Positions 45,762 to 50,505 of a stretch of DNA of 50,505 bases are shown piece by piece. This DNA is from an uncultured Muribaculaceae bacterium (GTDB lineage Bacteria > Bacteroidota > Bacteroidia > Bacteroidales > Muribaculaceae). The position numbers were made by a program, and so were the translations under genes. The stretch's first letter is position 1; every line of letters begins with the position of its first letter. The notes below the pieces were generated by a model. It saw nothing but the letters and a program-made list of their open reading frames with translations. It was not told where the DNA came from and did no database searches. The stretch lies in NCBI GenBank assembly GCA_902494515.1, contig CABUTS010000015.1:1-50505 (forward strand), written 5' to 3'.

Positions 45762-47186
45762 ATGAAAAAATCATATATTCTGCTTTCCGGACTGATCCTC
45801 GCCGGGGCCGCCTTCACATCGTGCGACGATGAGAAGCAGCTGACCCTCGACGCTCCGGAAGCGAAACTCCTCCAGGAGATTACCTTCGAGGTCAGCGACG
45901 TGCTCCCCCTGGCCGTAGGTATGGACTCCACTCTGGTCTATAAAGTAGGTCCGGAGGATGCCGATGACAAGACTGTCATCTTCAGCACCAGCGACGAATC
46001 CGTCGCAACAGTCGACCAGGACGGCACAATCCACGCCCTGAAGGTGGGCGAAGCCACCATCTCCGCCATGTCGAGCCTCGGCTTCAACGTCTACGAGGCC
46101 CAGGCCGCCGTTCAGGTGAAGGTTATCCCCGAGGTAATCAAGGTCACCTCCATCACCCTGACCAACGAAACCGGCACCGGTGAGGACGGCAACATCTACG
46201 TGACCGACGAACTCCAGTTCTCGGCCAAACTGCTCCCCGAAGACTGCACCTACACCCGCCTTGTGTGGGGTACATCCGATCCCTCCGTCGCCACCGTTGA
46301 CCAGACCGGCTTCGTGAAGTGTGTCGGCGAAGGCACCTGCGACATCATCGCCCTCGCAACCGACCGCAGCGGCATCAAGGGCACCTACACCCTGAATGTC
46401 AAGAAGTACATCGCTGCAACCGGCGTTCAGATTGCCGAACTCCCCGGCTCGGTATGCATCAGCGACGGCGCCTTCAACCTCGACGTCACATATTCGCCTG
46501 CCGGCGCAACCCTCGGTTCCGTTGACTGGGTATCCGACGACGAGAGCGTGGCTACCGTACACCGCGGCCGTGTGACCCCCAAGGGCTTCGGTTCCTGCAA
46601 CATCACCGCTACCTGCGTCGAGAACGGTACTTCCGCAACTGTCCGCGTCACCGTCGAGCCCGGTTTCTATCACTGGGATGCTTCGAACCAGTGGCAGCGC
46701 TGGATCCTCTCCGGCAACAACACCCGCGAGGAGCGCACCGACAAGTACTGGAGAGTCTATTTCCCCGATGCAAACGGCGGCAAGTGGCGTCAGGACTTCA
46801 AGATTGACTGCGGCAACAACAACCTCTTCGAGATGCGTCTGGCCACTTATCCTGTTCTCGCAGTCCGCATGACCAAGATGAACGGCGGTAACGCTACCCT
46901 CGACTGCGTATTCGACGGCTACGGCAATGCCGGCAACCCTAACCCCCACAACGGTATCGACCTGGGCGACGGCACCCAGCTGCTGATCTACAACCTCGGC
47001 GCCGCCAAGAACTACGCCGGTGTTGACCAGGCTCTCTTCCGCGTCTTCCAGATCAAACTCGCCGATATCCCCAACGAAAATGTCGATCCCGCCAAGGCCT
47101 GGTACGACATCTTCTGGATCCGCACCTTCAAGACCGAGGACGATGCCAAGGCATTTGCCCAGGATCAGGTAAACCGCGGCGAATAA
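45762..47186 (+). CDS. Surface lipoprotein with three bacterial Ig-like (Big_2) domains
   Basis: 474 residues with a lipobox at AFTSC. It occupies the SusE/SusF position after SusD. Three Big_2-like domains show the repeated 'DESVATVDQDGTIHALKVGEATI' type pattern ('DPSVATVDQTGFVKCVGEGTCDI', 'DESVATVHRGRVTPKGFGSCNI'). The C-terminal about 170 residues ('WQRWILSGNNTREERTDKYW') form a distinct beta-rich module, possibly DUF4979-like and carbohydrate-binding (tentative). It probably helps capture the glycan at the surface. Confidence 0.85.
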   Translation: MKKSYILLSGLILAGAAFTSCDDEKQLTLDAPEAKLLQEITFEVSDVLPLAVGMDSTLVYKVGPEDADDKTVIFSTSDESVATVDQDGTIHALKVGEATISAMSSLGFNVYEAQAAVQVKVIPEVIKVTSITLTNETGTGEDGNIYVTDELQFSAKLLPEDCTYTRLVWGTSDPSVATVDQTGFVKCVGEGTCDIIALATDRSGIKGTYTLNVKKYIAATGVQIAELPGSVCISDGAFNLDVTYSPAGATLGSVDWVSDDESVATVHRGRVTPKGFGSCNITATCVENGTSATVRVTVEPGFYHWDASNQWQRWILSGNNTREERTDKYWRVYFPDANGGKWRQDFKIDCGNNNLFEMRLATYPVLAVRMTKMNGGNATLDCVFDGYGNAGNPNPHNGIDLGDGTQLLIYNLGAAKNYAGVDQALFRVFQIKLADIPNENVDPAKAWYDIFWIRTFKTEDDAKAFAQDQVNRGE

Positions 47187-47205
47187 CCCGATAATCTTCA
47201 ATCCA

Positions 47206-47278
47206 CGGCGGGAGCTCCGGCTCCCCCGGATTCAAGGCGAATCCGACCCTGAATCCCGGCTCCCCGTAGCTCCCGCCG
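47206..47278. repeat. Nested 73-bp inverted-repeat element in the PUL operon
   Basis: Perfect 11-bp outer arms (CGGCGGGAGCT at 47206-47216, AGCTCCCGCCG at 47268-47278) enclose a second hairpin CGGATTC-AAGGC-GAATCCG. It lies between the Ig-like lipoprotein and lyase genes. It may be a small mobile (MITE-like) relic or an mRNA processing or attenuation hairpin; there is no T-run. Confidence 0.8.
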
Positions 47279-47292
47279 AAAATAACAGACTC

Positions 47293-48678
47293 ATGAACAA
47301 GTTTATTTCAATCATATTTGCCGGCGCCGCGATGTTCGCTTCCTCTTCATGCTGCGAGATTGAAGACGGTACTACCGACATCAACGAATGGCCCGCTCCC
47401 GCCAAGACCTATGACCCCAAGGTCTACACCATCAACCATCCTGCAATGTTGCACTCCGCCGAGGATATCGCCTACACCAAAGCTCACCTCGGTCAGGCTC
47501 CCTGGAGCGACGCCTATCAGAAGCTGATTACCAACACCGGTTTCTGCAACACCTCCTACAAGGCTTCCCCCGTGAAGTACCTGGCCCGTCTCGACGCCAA
47601 TAACTGGGGCGACGGCGGCGGCCGCTGGGACGACGCAGGCCTGCGCGACGAATACTATCCCGGTATCCACAACAACTACACTCAGTTCTTCCGCGACTGC
47701 GCCGCAGCCTATCAGCTCGGTCTGAAATATCAGCTCGACGGCGATGCCGCCGCTGCCCAGTGCGCAATTCAGATTATCGAGGACTGGGCCGCTGTAAACC
47801 AGGGTATTCTCCTGGGCCGCAACAAATGGAAAGACGACGTGATCGACTCCAACGAGTACCTGATCATGTTCCAGATTCATCAGATCGCCAATGCCGCCGA
47901 GCTCGTCCGCGACTACAACGGCTGGGGTGATTCCGAGAACTTCCAGAACGTCTGCACCTGGCTGAAGACCTACTTCGCCCCCTTCTGCTCGAAGTTCATA
48001 GCCATGAACTACGGCGACCACTGGTGGATGAACTGGGACCTCGCTTCCATGACCGCCCTCCTCTCCATCGGTATTCTTGCCGACGATCAGGATATGATCA
48101 ACGAGGCCATCCTTCACTTCAAGCAGGGCGAAGGCCCCGGATGCATCATGCGCAAGGGTGTCATCACCATGGAGGAGGATCCCTCGGGCACCGGCGAGAT
48201 GCTCGCTCAGGGCAACGAGTCAGGCCGTGACCAGGGTCACAACACACTCTGCGCCATGATGCTCGGCACCTTCTGCCAGATGGCCTACAATATCGGTGAA
48301 GACCTCTTCTCCTTCGAGAACGGCCGCGCAATCGCCTTCGCACAGTATGTTGCCAAATACAATAAAGTGAAGGACGAACTCGACCCCAACGGCGCTCTCG
48401 TCGAGAACTCCTTCAAGTATCAGGCCAGCACACTCCCCTTCAAGGAATACTCCTACAACGGTGGCACCATGACCGCCATTTCGGCTGCCGGACGCGGTAC
48501 CGTTCGTCCGGGATGGGACCTCTGGGCAGGCTACTGCAAGGCTCACAACATCAAGGCTACATACATCGAGGAGTATGCCGCAGACTTCCGTCCCGACGGT
48601 GGTGGCGGTCACTACGGCCCCAACTCCGGCGGTTTCGACCAGCTGGGCTTCTCGACCCTGATGATGTACCGCGAATAA
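47293..48678 (+). CDS. Alginate-lyase-family polysaccharide lyase, lipoprotein
   Basis: 461 residues with a lipobox at ASSSCC. The alginate_lyase fold ((alpha/alpha)-toroid) is supported by 'MNYGDHWWMNWDLASMTAL' (about 237-255) and 'NESGRDQGHNTLCAMMLG' (about 306-323), which carry the Asn/His and Arg/His residues usual for this clan. PL38-like specificity (uronan or alginate) is plausible but not certain. It would cut uronic-acid chains by beta-elimination, giving products for GH88. A paralogue with an internal deletion follows at 49544. Confidence 0.85.
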   Translation: MNKFISIIFAGAAMFASSSCCEIEDGTTDINEWPAPAKTYDPKVYTINHPAMLHSAEDIAYTKAHLGQAPWSDAYQKLITNTGFCNTSYKASPVKYLARLDANNWGDGGGRWDDAGLRDEYYPGIHNNYTQFFRDCAAAYQLGLKYQLDGDAAAAQCAIQIIEDWAAVNQGILLGRNKWKDDVIDSNEYLIMFQIHQIANAAELVRDYNGWGDSENFQNVCTWLKTYFAPFCSKFIAMNYGDHWWMNWDLASMTALLSIGILADDQDMINEAILHFKQGEGPGCIMRKGVITMEEDPSGTGEMLAQGNESGRDQGHNTLCAMMLGTFCQMAYNIGEDLFSFENGRAIAFAQYVAKYNKVKDELDPNGALVENSFKYQASTLPFKEYSYNGGTMTAISAAGRGTVRPGWDLWAGYCKAHNIKATYIEEYAADFRPDGGGGHYGPNSGGFDQLGFSTLMMYRE

Positions 48679-48767
48679 TACCTCTGCATTGACGGAATTG
48701 TTACGAATATTGCCTTAAAAATTCAGTAACGTAAGATTAGGTATTTATTCAGTGACAAACGTATAAT

Positions 48768-48812
48768 TTCAGGAACGGCGAATCATAGCGATTCACGTTC
48801 CTGAATTTTTTT
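48768..48812 (+). terminator. Terminator or attenuator after the lyase gene
   Basis: TTCAGGAACG (48768-48777) pairs with CGTTCCTGAA (48796-48805), with an inner GAATC/GATTC pair, and is followed by seven T. It ends 18 nt before the next start codon, so the downstream gene would depend on read-through or its own promoter. Confidence 0.85.
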
Positions 48813-48830
48813 GTCAGAACACTCCATAAA

Positions 48831-49532
48831 ATGAAACGTAATTTTTCACAGGTGAAACGTATTTTTTCACTGGCTGTCACCGCTCTGGTTTTCGGCGCTT
48901 TCGGTGCCTTCGCTCAGGCGCGGAGCACTGTAGTGGAGAAGGTCGACGGCGGTCTGAAGATCACATGCCCGCAGGATGCTCCCAACTACCGCATCGACCT
49001 GCTCTACAACGCGCGGATGCCTTACAACAACAGTTCCGATGCCTGCTACACCATCGACGCTTCGCAATATAAGGTTTTCGCCATTACCTTTCAGGGTGAA
49101 CGCCCCAAGAGCGGCGTCCTGAAGCTCAAGAACATCGGTCTGGCCGACGACGGCTGGATCAAGGGGAAGGAGGGTTATTCACTGAGCGAAAACGGATGGA
49201 AGGACGTGACCGGTGCCGACGGCAACCACACATATTATTGGGTTATCGGCGGCGACAAATGGACCGGAATCAAGACCATAAGCAAGATGGAGGTGCTCTG
49301 TGCCGACATCAAGGACCCGGCCGACAAGTCCTTCATCATCAAGGATATGAACTGGTATCGCGACCCGGAGGAACTTAGCGCTGCTCTTTCGGCGATTCCC
49401 TCGGTTGAAACTGCGGATGAAGCTGTTTCCCCGGTTTACTACAATCTCCAGGGCGTCCGCATCGAAAATCCTGCAGCCGGCCTGTATATCCGAGTCGTCG
49501 GCGATAAAGCAACCAAAGTCGTAATTCCCTGA
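48831..49532 (+). CDS. Small secreted PUL protein, possibly carbohydrate-binding
   Basis: 233 residues with a signal peptide (MKRNFSQVKRIFSLAVTALVFGAFGAFAQ). The central part is beta-rich with Trp/Tyr-containing strands ('GWIKGKEGYSL', 'TYYWVIGGDKWTG'), suggesting a carbohydrate-binding beta-sandwich (inference). The C terminus, 'VYYNLQGVRIENPAAGLYIRVVGDKATKVVI', has the NLQG-GLYI pattern seen at the end of type IX-like exported proteins. No enzyme motif was seen. It follows a strong terminator by 18 nt. Confidence 0.75.
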   Translation: MKRNFSQVKRIFSLAVTALVFGAFGAFAQARSTVVEKVDGGLKITCPQDAPNYRIDLLYNARMPYNNSSDACYTIDASQYKVFAITFQGERPKSGVLKLKNIGLADDGWIKGKEGYSLSENGWKDVTGADGNHTYYWVIGGDKWTGIKTISKMEVLCADIKDPADKSFIIKDMNWYRDPEELSAALSAIPSVETADEAVSPVYYNLQGVRIENPAAGLYIRVVGDKATKVVIP

Positions 49533-49543
49533 TTCCCGTTGTT

Positions 49544-49898
49544 ATGAAAAAAATATTTGCTGTCATATTAGCGCTTATCTCTCTGGGATGTTTCAGCGCA
49601 AATGCTCAGAAAACCATGGAGGAACTGTTCCCTGCATCCTTCGAGAACGGTCTTCCCGTGGGTTGGTCGATATCACAGGACCCTTCCCTCCCGCTGATGC
49701 ACCCCTGCATGCTTCATACTCAGGCTGACATCGACTATACCCGCGCACATCTCGACCAGGACCCCTGGCCTGCCGACAACCTACCTCGACGAATACGCCG
49801 AGCAGTTCTCGCCCGACGGAGGTGGCGGCAACTACGGACTCAACTCAGGCGGCTTCGACCAGCTCGGCTTCTCAACCCTCATGCACTACCGTCCCTGA
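49544..49898 (+). pseudogene. Internally deleted, frameshifted paralogue of the alginate-lyase gene
   Basis: A signal peptide (MKKIFAVILALISLGCFSANA) and the N-terminal lyase motif 'MLHTQADIDYTRAHLDQDPW' are kept; the intact gene has 'MLHSAEDIAYTKAHLGQAPW'. After 'DPWPADN' the frame shifts. In the shifted frame the DNA encodes 'TYLDEYAEQFSPDGGGG' and then 'NSGGFDQLGFSTLMHYR', the C terminus of the intact lyase, with stop at 49896-49898. About 350 codons between the two ends are missing. Read in the original frame it continues to 49981 through an artificial Thr tract. Confidence 0.9.
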
Positions 49899-49937
49899 GT
49901 ATAGCGCAATCATGCATGAGATGGCGTATCCCCCATA

Positions 49938-49962
49938 CAACAACAACAACTACTACTACTAC
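49938..49962. repeat. (CAA)4(CTA)4 trinucleotide microsatellite
   Basis: Two adjacent triplet runs of four copies each just downstream of the lyase pseudogene. Translated in the pseudogene's original frame they yield a poly-Thr run, so that frame is not meaningful. Confidence 0.85.
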
Positions 49963-50098
49963 GGCCAACTGCCTTTATTAACAGATGAATGAGTTCCCTT
50001 TTCGTGGTAACTCTTATTCTTCCACTTATAGCTCGTCTATAACGACAATTGCGGTGATAGTTTATGCGTAAGACGACAATTGCTGTATATAAAAGAAT

Positions 50099-50132
50099 CG
50101 GGCAGAGACTCTTGTTGTGGAGTCCCTGCCCG
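50099..50132. terminator. Hairpin between the PUL and the convergent Rpn gene
   Basis: CGGGCAGAGACTC (50099-50111) pairs with GAGTCCCTGCCCG (50120-50132) with one mismatch. It lies between convergent genes. No long T-run is present, so efficiency is uncertain. Confidence 0.65.
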
Positions 50133-50184
50133 TTATACATCCTGTACGGGTCTTATTCCAGCTTAAATCCGATAGGCCCCGGAG

Positions 50185-50505
50185 TTATACCTTCGCGACC
50201 TCTTCGGGAGTAAGGCCGGTTAACTGGCAGATAGAAGCATTGTCCATGCCAAATTTTTTCATGTTGGTGGCAACTTCGATTGCCTTGGTTTTCGACCCTT
50301 CTTCACGGCCTTCTTCACGACCTTCCCTGCGGCCTTTCTCCATACCTTGCTGGATACCTTCCTTACGGCCTTCCTTACGGCCTTCTTCGAAGCCGATTTC
50401 GCGGGCGTCTTCGTAGACGGTGATGCTGTCGCGGTAGACACGCAGGGATTCTTCGTAATCGTTGCGGTCTTTCTCGGGGAGGGCTTCAATCATGGCGAGG
50501 TTGCC
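50185..50505 (-). CDS. 3' end of an Rpn-family recombination-promoting nuclease gene (partial)
   Basis: Only the last 106 residues are inside the window; the frame continues past the right edge. 'EALPEKDRNDYEESLRVYRD' is the typical end of the PD-(D/E)XK nuclease-transposase-like core. It is followed by the charged coil 'EEGRKEGRKEGIQQGMEKGR' and a small helical C terminus ('GMDNASICQLTGLTPEEVAKV'). Rpn genes occur in many near-identical copies in Bacteroidales and have been linked to recA-independent recombination and phage defence. The catalytic residues are outside the window. Confidence 0.87.
   Translation of the reverse strand, partial: GNLAMIEALPEKDRNDYEESLRVYRDSITVYEDAREIGFEEGRKEGRKEGIQQGMEKGRREGREEGREEGSKTKAIEVATNMKKFGMDNASICQLTGLTPEEVAKV

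Larger units (their letters stand above)
49899..50184. other. 286-nt spacer before the Rpn gene
   Basis: No gene seen. It holds a (CAA)4(CTA)4 microsatellite at 49938-49961, two ACGACAATTGC copies at about 50042 and 50073, and a terminator hairpin at 50099. Confidence 0.6.

Noticed and set aside
45771..47201. 476-codon minus-strand frame opposite the Ig-like lipoprotein
   Set aside because: Antisense shadow with Gly/Val-rich composition; the plus frame has a lipobox and three Big_2 domains.
50259..50489. Repetitive GGCCTTCTTCACG-like tract at the right edge as a minisatellite or CRISPR-like array
   Set aside because: It is the coding sequence of the EEGRKEG coil at the end of the Rpn protein.

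Overview
The window looks like a chromosomal segment of a GC-rich Bacteroidales bacterium, most probably a gut Muribaculaceae relative (inference). The support is a SusC/SusD pair, promoters of the Bacteroidota type (TTTG, 19-20 nt, TAnnTTTG), DUF4923 and DUF3109 genes, a short 286-residue RpoD, C-terminal tails resembling type IX secretion signals, and start codons without Shine-Dalgarno sequences. I see no rRNA, tRNA, CRISPR array or complete insertion sequence.

Layout. 1-9.9 kb, minus strand: a 1443-residue multidomain surface protein, a TrkA/TrkH potassium uptake pair, and a translationally coupled pepT-miaA pair. 10-13 kb: a 31-codon basic mini-gene, a DUF3109 gene divergent from dapA, and the primary sigma factor rpoD. 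13.3-14.9 kb: a toxin-antitoxin-like cassette of an ImmA/IrrE-type HTH-metalloprotease and a DUF4411 PIN protein, with a near-leaderless promoter and strong hairpin terminators on both sides. 15-21.6 kb, minus strand: purL, an ABC-F ATPase with a degenerate second site, and an outer-membrane beta-barrel. 22-27.4 kb, plus strand: a DUF4923 protein and a second giant surface protein paralogous to the first. 27.6-28.8 kb: an AAA/DUF4143 ATPase with a perfect 29-bp palindrome at its predicted transcription start.

29-50 kb is a polysaccharide utilization locus (PUL). A minus-strand cluster encodes DUF4861, GH88, GH43, GH97 and an alpha/beta-hydrolase-like protein. A plus-strand cluster encodes a one-piece membrane regulator (beta-propeller sensor, Y_Y_Y, one transmembrane helix, AraC domain, no kinase or receiver), an ECF sigma factor without an adjacent anti-sigma gene, SusC, SusD, an Ig-like surface lipoprotein, an alginate-lyase-family lipoprotein and a small secreted protein. 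The lyase should produce unsaturated uronides, which GH88 would process, so the substrate is probably a uronic-acid-containing glycan with xylose/arabinose and alpha-glucose or alpha-galactose branches (inference). Both flanks of the PUL show erosion: a lyase paralogue lacking about 350 codons, and an orphan C-terminal coding fragment at the head of the minus-strand cluster. The window closes with the 3' end of an Rpn-type nuclease gene.

Intergenic DNA is rich in repeats: hairpins with covarying arms, a 47-bp dispersed repeat, GTTGAGGR octamers, TTTGTCTATA 12-mers and others.

The best candidate for something new is the regulatory chain at 36.9-40.8 kb. A kinase-less membrane AraC sensor sits directly upstream of three helically spaced copies of an ATTCTTA repeat, then an ECF sigma promoter, then SusCD.
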